Shown piece by piece: positions 52,712 to 62,569 of a stretch of DNA of 64,000 nucleotides; position 1 is the stretch's first letter, and each line of letters opens with the position of its first letter. This DNA comes from Doryteuthis pealeii (lineage: Eukaryota; Mollusca; Cephalopoda; Myopsida; Loliginidae), in contig CM042152.1 in the NCBI GenBank assembly GCA_023376005.1, positions 85,314,420 through 85,378,419 on the forward strand, in the 5' to 3' direction. The notes beneath the pieces are model-generated. The model worked only from the letters and a program-made list of their open reading frames with translations, was not told the origin of the DNA and searched no databases. The position numbers were made by a program, and so were the translations under genes.

Positions 52712-52749
52712 TTTCATATGCCAATACTTTTTCTCATCATTCTCCATTA

Positions 52750-52751
<2 letters not shown>

Positions 52752-52787
<36 letters not shown>

Positions 52788-52793
52788 TATATA
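52752..52793. repeat. (TA)n microsatellite
   Basis: Pure TA run. Confidence 0.95.
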
Positions 52794-53109
52794 TAAAGCC
52801 AGAACACGAAAATATTCCTCCTTGTGATCTTTTAGAGTAGACGTTCAAGTTTTCTTGTTGTTTTTCGTATATTAGGGTCCAGATGGTAGGAAAGTGTCCC
52901 ATATTTTTTTTACCCAAGCGCTTTCAACCTATGTCCACTGGTCTCCTCAGAGGGATTATTGGTTGTAGTGGTTGTTTGTTTTTGGTGAGAGTTTTATTCG
53001 TTTAGGAGGGTTTATTGCAGTGTTTTTGTTTGTTTTTGTGGTTCTTGGTTTATTCAATTTGAAGAGTTTATTGTAGGTAGAGGTGTTAAGATTTATAAAG
53101 GGCTCTACT

Positions 53110-53205
53110 CTTTTTACCCACAGCTTGAAGAGAGATAGTTGATGCATACATTTTCTAAGGGTATTGCGAAATGTGAAATGCAGCCAGTCTCGTCCATTTC
53201 TAGGC
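53110..53205 (-). repeat. SINE-A fragment, diverged
   Basis: Inverted middle part with CCCACAGCTTGAAGAGAG and GAAATGCAGCCAGTCTCGTC. Confidence 0.5.
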
Positions 53206-53539
53206 GAAAACTGGCATTTATGCAAATGCTGCAAAACATTTTGACTCAACCCTAGTAGATATATTATGTTTATATAATATAATTTAATATACCAAGCGTG
53301 TTGGTAAATCCTCGCGATGAGAAAAAACCCCAGCAAATGGTTTGATTGTAAAATATTACTACCAAACATCAACCGGAGAGAAAAAAAAAATTTGGAAAAA
53401 AGAAAAGACCAAGATAGTCGTACCAACAAAAAGTAAATCTAATTGTACAGATTTGGCCAAAAGAAAAAACAATTTATATGTATATATATGCATATAAGAT
53501 ATATATATTCATATAACCGCTAGGAGAATAGCTAATAAG

Positions 53540-53694
53540 TAAAAAAGTGCTCATACCTAAGTTAGAGCAAATAATAAAGATAAATCTAATGAGTCAGACG
53601 AAACCTACTATTAGTTTCGCTTAATGCTCTTCAGGCTAAAGATCTTAGCCCTGAAGAGCATTAAGCGAAACTAATAGTAGGTTCGTCTGACTCA

Positions 53695-53742
<48 letters not shown>
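53540..53742. mobile_element. Foldback with head-to-head hammerheads beside (TA)n
   Basis: Arms of about 45 bp (about 53591-53635 and 53650-53694) meet at TAAAGATCTTA. (TA)n starts at 53698. A GTGCTC-type motif lies at 53547-53568 (GTGCTC...TTAGAGC, imperfect inner stem). Confidence 0.7.
53647..53683 (+). ncRNA. Hammerhead ribozyme motif (type I, minimal)
   Basis: Stem I AGCC/GGTT (one wobble), core CTGAAGA at 53651-53657, a two-pair stem II GC/GC with loop ATTAA, GAA at 53667-53669, stem III ACT/AGT with loop AAT, and cleavage triplet GTA ending at 53679. All invariant residues are present. The left arm has a minus-strand copy whose stem I lacks one base. Confidence 0.7.
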
Positions 53743-53744
<2 letters not shown>

Positions 53745-54052
53745 CCAATCCTCACCTGGCCCAGCAGGTTTCCAGTGAGCTTCGGCCGCTGGATCGGTGA
53801 AGTAATTTAACACGCTTTGATCCCAGGGGGCCATCCCCCAGGCAATACCAGCCTCCTCGATATAAAGGATCGGGCTGGGTTAATGCCCAGTGCCTGTGTG
53901 CCCTTTTGAGGGGGAATGCCAACGGGATCAGCGCATTTTTTTAACCCGCCACCCATGAGCCTCGGCTTGTGGGTGGTCCAACATTAATAGGGCCTGTGTG
54001 CCTAACCCGTACACATGGGTTACGTGGTAAATAGTGCCATAATTATACCAAT
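53745..54052. other. GC-rich unclassified segment
   Basis: Clearly richer in GC than its surroundings (CCCAGGGGGCCATCCCCCAG and similar). No open frame, no tRNA boxes and no family match. It may be the head of an interspersed repeat. Confidence 0.35.
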
Positions 54053-54057
54053 CCTTC

Positions 54058-54653
54058 CGTAACGAGCAGGATGTGACACCAAGGTCAAACTTTCTTAAGC
54101 AGGGTTTAACAGTTTGAGGATACAGAAATTTTCTTTCTCCCTAGACTGCGTTACTTAGCCAAGTTAAAGACTAAGTCTGGTCCAACTATTTACCCATAAG
54201 CTGAGGGGAGTGTAGTTGGATTCGAGTAATCCTTAACTTGTTCCTATCGCAATTCCTACGCATAAAATAAACTGAAACTTGCATTTTATGTCCGTGTTCT
54301 TGCAATAAATGTTTTATTTGTCTTGCCACCTTTATTTTGTAATACTGAATATATTTTAATTTATTTAAAAACATTTATTGCAAACATATATTTTTCTATT
54401 ATTTAAAAACATATTTATTGCAACATATTTAAAACATTTTTATGCAAAAAACAACGGACATAAAATTAGGTTCATAAGTTTATAGTAGGAATTTACGAGA
54501 ATAGTTTGAAGAGTTTACTGGTATTCGTACCTTTCCCAAGCGGTATTAGCCTTATGTGAAAGCCGAACCAGCCTAGTCCAGGATTTTGAACTCGGGCCCG
54601 ACATGTCCATCTTTCTACGACATCTAAACCGATCACACCACGCACCTCTTCAC
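54058..54653 (-). repeat. SINE-A split by a ~295-bp insertion
   Basis: 54058-54226 is the 3' half of an inverted SINE-A. 54522-54653 is its 5' half, with inverted B and A boxes (TTTTGAACTCGGG; ATCACACCACGC). The insert is AT-rich and repeats the phrase CATTTATTGCAA several times. The SINE copy carries many one-base insertions. Confidence 0.65.
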
Positions 54654-54654
54654 A

Positions 54655-55455
54655 TAGAATATAAACCACAGTTCTGACTTTAAGGCCTTTGTCGACTCAT
54701 GCTTCAATATACTATTCATTCATTGGTATAAAAACGTTTCTTTTTTTGTATTTTGCGCTTAAATAACATTCAAAATATTTTATAAGCGTTGCTCATTGTA
54801 TGAAAACCTGTTTCTCTGTTATCCTGCTTCCCCAACTTGTTTTTCCCTCGACCCTGACGATTGAGTCATTAGAAGTTACTTATACAAGAGTGGACATCGA
54901 TAATAAAATCGGTCAACAAGGCCAGTTGGAACAGATCTATTGCCCCATTCATTTAAATTATTTTCCGCGCCTTCACATTTTGTTTAATTTAAACCACCCT
55001 TAAAGCGGCATGCACGAGATATATACGCGGGAAATTTCCATTTGTTCAGCGTCTTCTTAATCTAAATCCCGAAATAATTTGTTTTGGAAATTAAAGTAAT
55101 TATTAGTATTAGTATTACAAATTTTAGGAATACTTGATACTCATAATAACTATGCGCAAATAACTCCTCGGACCCCCCCACCCCCCACAAAAAAACAAAT
55201 ACACAAAAATGTAAATATAAAGTACAATGAACTGCAATTTCCCTAACTTCTAGCACATCAAATAAACCCCAGATTGACTACGATGCCATTTAAAAATCAA
55301 TTCAACTAATATGGTTTAATTGTTAGGAAATGATAATAAATAAATAAAAATTAAACCAAAACGACTTCGCTATAGTTGATGAATTCTCCCGGGAACATTT
55401 TTTGTGTCAGCGTCTTCCTTATTATGGCGGAATCATCATTGCGATTTCCAAAACG
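54655..55455. other. Unclassified sequence
   Basis: No gene or clear repeat recognised. A poly-C/A stretch lies at 55171-55193. Confidence 0.4.
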
Positions 55456-55459
55456 ATTT

Positions 55460-55960
55460 TGTTAATTGGATAGTTGGATTTTACCGACATGTCAACCCTT
55501 TGTTGGGTTCATTTATGCCGAAGTCATTTTGTTTTATTTCTTGATGGGTCTCACATCTTTTAAACTCAATTTTTAAACAAGTACTTTTTTAAAACTCATT
55601 TATTTTTATTATAACTTAACAGGTACTACCTCTCCTGGAGTCAACAAGTGGCGACACAGGGCCCACCATCTACACAACCCACGAAGTAATTGATGATGAA
55701 GGATGGTACCTCCATATGTCCAACTTCCAGAATCTGAACTTCACCATAGTTAGCTTTAACGACCATGCCCAGCTACAGTAAAACCCCTCAGCCCGCCTGA
55801 TTTAAGCACGGTTAGTTGGCTTGCCATAAGCCACGTAGAGGTCGAACATTATAGGTGCTAGGGTTGACCGTGACCAGCCGATTGATCAGAGGAACCGGCC
55901 CTCTACGCACTACCCGCTCTCAGCCCTTCTCAAATCACAATCACCATTCACCAAGAGCAT
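55460..55960 (-). repeat. SINE-C, error-rich copy
   Basis: From TTGGATTTTACCGACATGTC to CGCACTACCCGCTCTCAGCC, covering tail, centre and part of the head. It has more scattered indels than other copies and lies next to the assembly gap. Confidence 0.65.
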
Positions 55961-56068
55961 TTGACTGCTGTTGCCGCGGACCTCTAACGCAGCCTGAGTT
56001 CCCAAGTTATAGTGCAGCCACCACGTAATGACCCTGATGGTCGTAACTGTGCATCTCTGCCCCTACAG

Positions 56069-56168
56069 NNNNNNNNNNNNNNNNNNNNNNNNNNNNNNNN
56101 NNNNNNNNNNNNNNNNNNNNNNNNNNNNNNNNNNNNNNNNNNNNNNNNNNNNNNNNNNNNNNNNNNNN
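56069..56168. other. Assembly gap (100 N)
   Basis: Exactly 100 unknown bases, the usual placeholder for a gap of unknown size. Confidence 0.98.
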
Positions 56169-56267
56169 TGTCATTATATTTTTGACATTATTCTTCAAAT
56201 GATGTGGGGTGGAGTAAAATAAACCTGTCTTATATTCAGACCCCTGTTGGTGTGTGTGTGTGTGTGT

Positions 56268-56528
56268 GATGAAACACAAGGTCAATTTCTAAGCGGAGTT
56301 TAACTGCTTTAAATTTCAGAGTTTTCCTCTTTCCTAGAAACTGGTTTGGCCTAACCAAGGTAGAGCCTAGTTGCCCTACTATTTACCTTATAGCTGGTGT
56401 AAAATAGTTGGATTCATTCCTTCCCAGAGTATTAGCGTTATGTTGAAATGTACACAGCCCATAATGGATTCGAACTCGTTCCATCGTGTTCATTTCCTAG
56501 ACGCTAACCATTACATCATGCGCCTTTA
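56268..56528 (-). repeat. SINE-A
   Basis: Inverted copy from AAACACAAGGTCAATTTC to CTAACCATTACATCATGCGC. Confidence 0.75.
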
Positions 56529-56604
56529 AACAAATTCTCTTATGTCATTTACCACCTGACCCTAATTAATCTCATATTTTTAGCCCTATATTAGTCTATA
56601 TTAT

Positions 56605-56896
56605 GGAAGCACGTGGTGTAATGGTTAAAGTCATGGAAATGGACTCGTCGCCCCGAGTTCAAATCCTGGACGTGGTAATTGCATTTCACTTAGCGCTAAT
56701 ACCCTTGGGAAAAGTATGAAGCCTACTCTCCTTCCAGCTATGGGTAAATAGTAGGGCAGACTGGGCTTTTTAACCTTGGTTAGGCAACTGGTCTAGGAGA
56801 AGGAAAACTCTGAATTCAAACCTGTTAAACCCTGATTAAAAAATTGACCTTGTGTCACATCCTGCTCGGGCTGAGGGGTTGGTAAATATATATATA
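56605..56896 (+). repeat. SINE-A, full-length
   Basis: A box GTGGTGTAATGGTTAAAG, B box GAGTTCAAATCCTGG, full body, ending GGTTGGTAAATATATATA. The next ~48 bp (CTACAAATAATCCAACAATG and on) are shared with the copy at 63.3 kb. Confidence 0.85.
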
Positions 56897-57133
56897 CTAC
56901 AAATAATCCAACAATGGATTAAATTGATAAAAATTTAGTCTAAATTTTCATTTTCATTTTTATTTTATTTTATTTAAAAAAGAAATTCACATCTGGACAC
57001 CGCGTTCATTAAGACCTAAGCATGTTTACGTTTTTAAATATAAGTCTTATGTAATAACATTGTTATTGTGCGCACGCTTCACGTTATATCGTAATCACTG
57101 AACAAGCTACTTTTTCAATATTTCAATATTTAA

Positions 57134-57239
57134 CCGTCTGAAGATTGCAGAATATGCATGAAACTGCAGTTACGGAATATTAACACCAAATATTTCATCT
57201 CTGATTTTAAAACTGCTCTGCTAATTTAACATTGAGCAC
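57134..57239 (+). mobile_element. Penelope-like terminal module: intact hammerhead plus GTGCTC hairpin
   Basis: Hammerhead at 57134-57175: stem I CCGT/ACGG, core CTGAAGA, stem II TGCA/TGCA, GAA, stem III ACTGCAGT, cleavage base T57171. Forty bases later comes GCTC-TGCTA-ATT-TAACA-TT-GAGCAC (57215-57239), with one C-A pair that is G-U on the other strand. A short (TA)n follows at 57261. No coding sequence is attached. Confidence 0.7.
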
Positions 57240-57276
57240 CTTCATATGCTAAACTTTACACATATATATATATTAA

Positions 57277-57610
57277 GAAATTTGAAAAAAACAAGTGTTC
57301 CAAAAATAAGATGAATTTATTTATCGACGCTTAAACGTTTCGGTTTCGTTAAACCTTCATCAGGATGTATTATGGGGTGAAGAAATTGATGGATGTTTTA
57401 TAGATGACAGGAGATAAAACATCTATAAAACATCCATCAATTTCTTCACCCCATAATACATCCTGATGAAGGTTTAATGAAAACGAAACGTTTAAGCATC
57501 GATAAATAAATTCATCTTATTTTTGGAACACTTGTTTTTTCAAATTTCTTAATATTATCGGATTTATTTCCATATTTTCTCCCATATATATATATATATA
57601 TATATATATA
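57277..57610. mobile_element. Foldback element with hammerheads in both arms
   Basis: Arms 57277-57405 and about 57421-57552 are reverse complements with few changes. It is flanked by (TA)n at 57261-57272 and 57584-57610. The tail ATCGGATTTATTTCC before the right (TA)n resembles that of the foldbacks at 7 and 60 kb. Confidence 0.8.
57323..57366 (-). ncRNA. Hammerhead ribozyme, intact arm copy
   Basis: On the minus strand: stem I ATC/GAT, core CTGATGA, an extra A, stem II GGTTT/AAACC with loop AACG, GAA, stem III ACG/CGT, and a GTC cleavage triplet. The plus-strand copy in the other arm (57460-57503) has one mismatch each in stems II and III. Confidence 0.75.
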
Positions 57611-58365
57611 AATTTCTAAACTCCGACAGTATAAAAAAAAATCCCGGCTTTATAGTCTGTAATTACACAATACAAACTTTTGCCTGGAGAACAAAAAATT
57701 TATAAAAAAAAAAAAGAAAATACCAAAATTACCACCTGAAAATAAATCAGATGGTACTATTAAAATGGCAAAAAGAAAAAAATACAGTAAGAGTTGCCTA
57801 AGTTAAATATACTAAGTGCTCAGAAAATATACGTGTACGTGTGTGTACGTGGGTGTGTGTGCGTGTGTGTTGATTAACCAATCAATGTGACTTTAGCGAC
57901 TGTACAGATTACCAAATATTTACAGAAACTACAATTAAGTAAATTCCTCTTGTAAAAAAAAAGATACTGAGATCTCTTACTCACATTTAGTTACTATCTA
58001 AATCTACTGTCTGTGTCGAACATCTCCAATATTCCATTGTCCACTGACTGTCTTCTGACACCTTTCTGCATTTAAGAAATGTTGTGCCCTTTAATAACAG
58101 CGGCTTTTCTCTTCTGGTTTAATTCTGCCAATCAGATCGGCAAATCTGCGATAACGGAATTCGTCCCCCTACCCTACCCGCCGGATACTCTACATATTAC
58201 ATCGGACTGCTCGGTTCACCAACGAGTCACCAAAGTGTCACCATAATTGTATAATCAAGGTAACTTCCCTGGATAGTAAAATTTGTAGGTGGTTACTAAG
58301 CATGGTTTACTCAGATGCAAAACAAAAAGTGTAGAACAGCTATTTCTCTGAATTTTTTTCTCCAA
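57611..58365. other. Unclassified AT-rich sequence with a (GT)n run
   Basis: A GT run lies at 57838-57870. No gene recognised, although 58080-58260 has higher GC content. Confidence 0.35.
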
Positions 58366-58367
58366 TT

Positions 58368-58560
58368 GGACACATAGCCTAGTGGATAAAGGAGTTAGGT
58401 TAAGACAGTTCTAAGTGACAGTTATCTCTAGACTGCAGGTTCAATCCTGGTCAGGGGCAGCAGTAACATGGAATAATAATTAACACAGCTTAACACCTGT
58501 ACCCCGGCTATGGTTAGTGGAATGAAAACAGGATACTCCCGTGAACTGAATAAAGGGTTA
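58368..58560 (+). repeat. SINE-E (tRNA-like)
   Basis: A-box region TAGCCTAGTGGATAAAGG and B box GGTTCAATCCTGG, followed by a body ending GAACTGAATAAAGGG. The fragment at 21.28 kb is the same kind of sequence. Confidence 0.6.
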
Positions 58561-58577
58561 GGTTAAAAGTTTCTGGG

Positions 58578-58727
58578 ATGGCTCCCGATTACGACAAGAA
58601 GGTTCCCGAGTTCGAAAAGAAGGTTCCCGAGTCCAAGAAGGTTCCCGAGTTCGAGAAGGTTCCCGAGTCCGACAAGAAATACCTGAAGAAGGTCGGAAGG
58701 CACATCGGCCAAACGTTGTACAAATAA
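58578..58727 (+). CDS. Candidate 49-residue Lys/Pro/Glu repeat microprotein
   Basis: ATGGCTCCCGATTACGAC opens a 50-codon frame in a fair Kozak context. It encodes MAPDYDKKVPEFE, then repeated (K)KVPES/KVPEFE units, then SDKKYLKKVGRHIGQTLYK. Four KVPE units in 6-7-residue spacing, GC-rich codons in AT-rich surroundings and a non-repetitive basic C-terminus favour coding. Against it are the small size, the lack of a recognised family and a SINE immediately upstream. It could also be a single exon of a longer protein. Confidence 0.35.
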   Translation: MAPDYDKKVPEFEKKVPESKKVPEFEKVPESDKKYLKKVGRHIGQTLYK

Positions 58728-59277
58728 CAATGAAGATGAGGACAATAGTCCGAATAATACAAATAATACTAATTGTAGAACAGCTACTGAACTCGCAACA
58801 AAGTCGTAGTGTTCCACGGAATTTACTTAATGGCCTTAATTATTCCTCGATTAGGCATCTGATTTTTTCATATTTACTAATTCAAGCCTAAACTGACACA
58901 AGGCCACAAATATGAGAGTGCAAATAATAAGAATAATCTTCGTACTAACGAATTGGTCTGCAAGATACAATCGAGAAAGTTTGTTTAAGTATAGAGAAAA
59001 AAAGTTCCTTTTAACCAAAAACGGACATTATTAGTTGTTATTTATTACCAAACTCTACAGCATTGATATTCTTTAAGCAAAAATACAATTTCAGCAATTC
59101 TGTAATCTAAAATAAATCAATACTTTGATTTTCACCAGAACGCATATTATTTGTGATTATTTATTACCGAACTCCATAGGATAGAAACTCTATAACCAAA
59201 ACTGAAATTGCAACACCCCTTGAACCTAAAATAAGTCAATACTTGGATATTGTTATATACCCTACCTATGCAGGGGT
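58728..59277. other. AT-rich unclassified sequence
   Basis: No gene. Some phrases (CCAAACTCTACAGCATTGAT) recur in diverged form at 59166 and 60288, so an old tandem repeat is possible. Confidence 0.4.
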
Positions 59278-59285
59278 ATGTCCCA

Positions 59286-59779
59286 AGAGGATTGGTCGAT
59301 TTTAGAACTGTAACATTTCCCATATGGCGAAAGTTGCAAATTAACTTAAAGAATTACCACACAAAATATTTTTCTTCAGAACTTACCTTCATTTAAGGAA
59401 ATAGATTTCAATATTTAAAAATGTTATCACTGTTACAGCTTAATTAGTAGGTAAAAATCAGCATATCGGAGATATCGGTGGTGAAGGGGACATATTTTTT
59501 GAATTCTCTAATTATAATACTTCATTTACTTTTTCAAATGACAATATTTTTTGTTTTAATTATTGAAATTGCTAAATTTTCTAACCAATTTCTTGACTAG
59601 ATGTTGGAAAACGAGGAATTTTGGTGCATTTTAGTAGATGATCTTTGATGCTATTTCCTCAAACAATTGTGCAAGTAAGAGATCTAGTTTTTGGTATCAG
59701 TATTCATTATATCAGCACACAACCTTCGCTGTTTGAGAGATTTTGATATTAAAAAAAAGTGAAAAATCAACCTACCCTA
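59286..59779 (+). mobile_element. hAT-type MITE, copy 4
   Basis: About 494 bp. Flanks are ATGTCCCA (59278-59285) and ATATCCCA (59780-59787), an 8-bp duplication with one change. The left terminal repeat is slightly altered. Confidence 0.8.
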
Positions 59780-60352
59780 ATATCCCAATCCTCATAAATA
59801 CGAGAGTATTATGCGGACTGACTAGTCTTATACCACTAACAGTGGTTTACCTTCTTCACGCCGCTGGCGAGTATTGTATATTGTTAATGTTATAAAGATT
59901 CTATTTCGTTTCCAACCTCCGTTTGGTCATTTCTCATTCAGTAACCTTTGTTAGATTACAACATTAATAAACCAACAACCGTGAAACTATTTCATAATAC
60001 TTTTTATTAACCTAAAGATCAACATGTTATGATGTTCAGTGGTTTTTTTGTCGCATCGAAGTATGAGAAAGTCCATGAGAAAGTCCATAATAGATGTGGG
60101 ATAGAATCGATAAAGTGAAACTTGATCTCATAACTGAATATACATAGTATAGTAACGCCCATAGATAAGTACATACCTAACAAGAAAGTTTACTTTTCTT
60201 CCAAACAAAAGATATCAGAGTTTTATATCTATTGTGGAATATTATACAATCAAAAACGGATATTATTAGATCTTATTATCACCAAACTCCACTGCATTAA
60301 AAACTCTGTAATAAAAAATAGGAATATGAAGCAGTCCAAAAATGAGTAAATC

Positions 60353-60421
<69 letters not shown>

Positions 60422-60520
60422 TTAAGAGTAAGGAAATGAATCCGACGGTATAAGTATAGATAATAGGATATGAAAACACACAATGCTGTTAAAATGAAAA
60501 TATCTTATATCATATTCATA

Positions 60521-60566
60521 GCTAATATTGAACAATATTTCGATTTATAAACATCATCATCAGAGC
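60521..60566 (-). ncRNA. Hammerhead ribozyme motif, left arm
   Basis: Minus strand: stem I GCT/AGC, core CTGATGA, a bulged stem II, GAA, a 6-bp stem III (ATATTG/CAATAT) and an ATT triplet. Less regular than its partner in the right arm. Confidence 0.6.
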
Positions 60567-60742
60567 TTGTTTTTAATCCGTACTCATCGAGAGAGAAGCA
60601 GAAAATAATTTAAATTCAAAACGAAAGCATTGATGTTCCAAAAAAAATGACGAAACGATCGCATGACTTGCACGCTTTTTGGAATATCAATGCTTTCGTT
60701 TTGAATTTAAATTATTTTCTCCTTCTCTCTCGATTAAAAACA

Positions 60743-60790
60743 AGCTCTGACGATGATTTTTATAAATCGAAATATTGTTCAATATTAGCT
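60743..60790 (+). ncRNA. Hammerhead ribozyme, right arm
   Basis: Stem I AGCT/AGCT, core CTGACGA (60747-60753), one extra T, stem II GATTT/AAATC with loop TTAT, GAA (60769-60771), stem III ATATTG/CAATAT (60772-60785), and T60786 before the cut. All core positions are kept and stems II and III are perfect. Confidence 0.75.
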
Positions 60791-60845
60791 ATGAATATGA
60801 TATAAAATATTTTCATTTTAACAACATTGTGTGTTTTCATATCCT

Positions 60846-60913
<68 letters not shown>

Positions 60914-60924
60914 GCGTCCAAGTA

Positions 60925-60936
60925 CTCTCTCTCCTT

Positions 60937-60988
<52 letters not shown>
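60925..60988. repeat. (CT)n microsatellite
   Basis: CT run followed by a short SINE-A-like piece (GTGGATTGGGCTCTTTAA). Confidence 0.95.
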
Positions 60989-60990
<2 letters not shown>

Positions 60991-61120
60991 CAGCTATGGT
61001 GTGAATAGTAGGGTGGATTGGGCTCTTTAATTTTGGCTAGTTTATTTTTATAAACCGAGTTTATTTTCTTCGTCGATATTCATTACATCGGGGAGTGTCT
61101 CCATATCTTAGCTAGTAGTA

Positions 61121-62093
61121 TCTCTTATTATAATATAGATTCAGTGTCTGTCTGTCTGTAACCGAAACTAAGTCACTGTTAACGTCTCAAATCTCTCAGG
61201 AATTGTATAAGTTTATCATTGAGTATTTAATTTATAATCAAAATCATTAATACATAGAATCGAATAAATCTTATTTATTAACGTGGTCTCTAAGAAAATC
61301 TGAGTTAGATTTGCCTCAAAACAGGCCCTGTTATTTGTGCAGTTAAAATCCTGGAATATGTCATATATATCACTAAGAAATAAAAGTTTACATAATATAT
61401 GGTGTGGTTAATTTGCATACTGGTTTTAAAAAATAAAAACAGGTTTGATAAATAATTACTTGCAGTTATTGATCTCTAATATTATTGCTTTATTCTCCAA
61501 CGTATTAAAATCAATTCTATGAATGATTTTCTATAGAAACCGATTAAAATATGATTAAAATATAATTAAATATAATTAAATATAATTAAAATATAATTAA
61601 AATAAATGTCATCTTTTTATATGCTTTATATTATTATATGCTTTTTTTATAATCTTATTTGATATCGTTAGACTTCCTAATCTATACATATATAAAGGGC
61701 AGTTGGTGTGTATGTATGTCTGGATGTATGTGTGTGTGTGTGTATGTCTGGATGAAACTACGAACATAAAGCAATTAACGACAAATATATATATACACAT
61801 TAAATATCACTAGTGTTTGCTTTTTTTGTGCAAGAATTATGAAGATTTGATTTATATTCGAAAATATGTAAAAATTGAAATATACATAGAAATAGCATTG
61901 AAATTCTACTAAAAATGTCCAGCATTTGTATATCTAAAAAATAAACAAAATCAAAAACAAAAACAAACAAATCAATACACCAATACCCCCCCCCATACCC
62001 AGTTGACGCTGGGTAGCTGCTTTTAATTTAATATATTTCATTATATTAAAAATCAAATACTTACATCTGGATGGCGCATTTTCTTGCTCGTAT
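61121..62093 (+). mobile_element. Non-autonomous Helitron interrupted by a second Helitron
   Basis: Starts A|TCTCTTATTATAATA at 61121. The interior to about 61670 and the end at 62022-62093 (TATATTTCATTATATTAAAA) match the Helitrons at 17.2 and 40.7 kb. The 3' CTAG is mutated to CTCG. Confidence 0.6.
61681..62022 (+). mobile_element. Nested Helitron-like insertion, second family
   Basis: Begins A|TCTATACATATATAAAGG at 61681, as at 31699. It ends with hairpin CCCAG-TTGACG-CTGGG (61998-62013) and TAGCTGCTTT, a CTRR-like end with substitutions. A GT run lies inside. Confidence 0.55.
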
Positions 62094-62227
62094 GTATAAT
62101 ATAAATGCATTGCTAATGATTTTACAATAGAACTGCATTGTGAGTTATTTTACATTAGAAATGCATTGAAAAATAAGTAAAAGGTGAATGTTGGAGTTTT
62201 AAGTATCAAGGTAGTCATTGCTGACAG

Positions 62228-62530
62228 AATACCGCCCTGTCGTCTGGAGCAATAGAGTACGACGACTGCATCTCTGCAGAGGTGTAATACCCCCGCAGTG
62301 GGGTCACCTGTTGGCCGTGAATGACAATCTGTGATGCTTAAGGACAGAATCCTGGTGACTGAGCAGTCCATGACGTGCAACACACCACTTTGGTCCTTAC
62401 TCTGGCTAGATGGGCAGCCAGAGAGGCCTCCTCTGATAAATCAGCTGGTCATGTCAAGCCCTTGCATCTATATGATTGTTTAAACTGTATCGGTCCTATT
62501 GTAAACCCCCAACACTTTTATCATATATTA

Positions 62531-62569
<39 letters not shown>

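Larger units (their letters stand above)
60357..60910. mobile_element. Foldback element with hammerheads, flanked by (TA)n
   Basis: Arms about 60470-60645 and 60680-60845 are reverse complements (TATGAATATGATATAA, AATATTGTTCAATATTAGC, CAAAACGAAAGCATTGAT). (TA)n lies at 60357-60419 and 60862-60905. CCGACGGTATAAG next to the left (TA)n matches the 7-kb element. Confidence 0.8.

Noticed and set aside
52956..53429. Minus-strand open frame of 157 codons
   Set aside because: Composition is AT-driven, it overlaps a SINE-A fragment and no protein family features are visible.
53547..53568. Fully paired GTGCTC hairpin
   Set aside because: Outer GCTC/GAGC is present but the inner stem is only three pairs with an enlarged bulge, so it is listed only as an imperfect member.
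57813..57835. Another GTGCTC motif
   Set aside because: GTGCTC occurs but no downstream GAGC or pairing stem follows.
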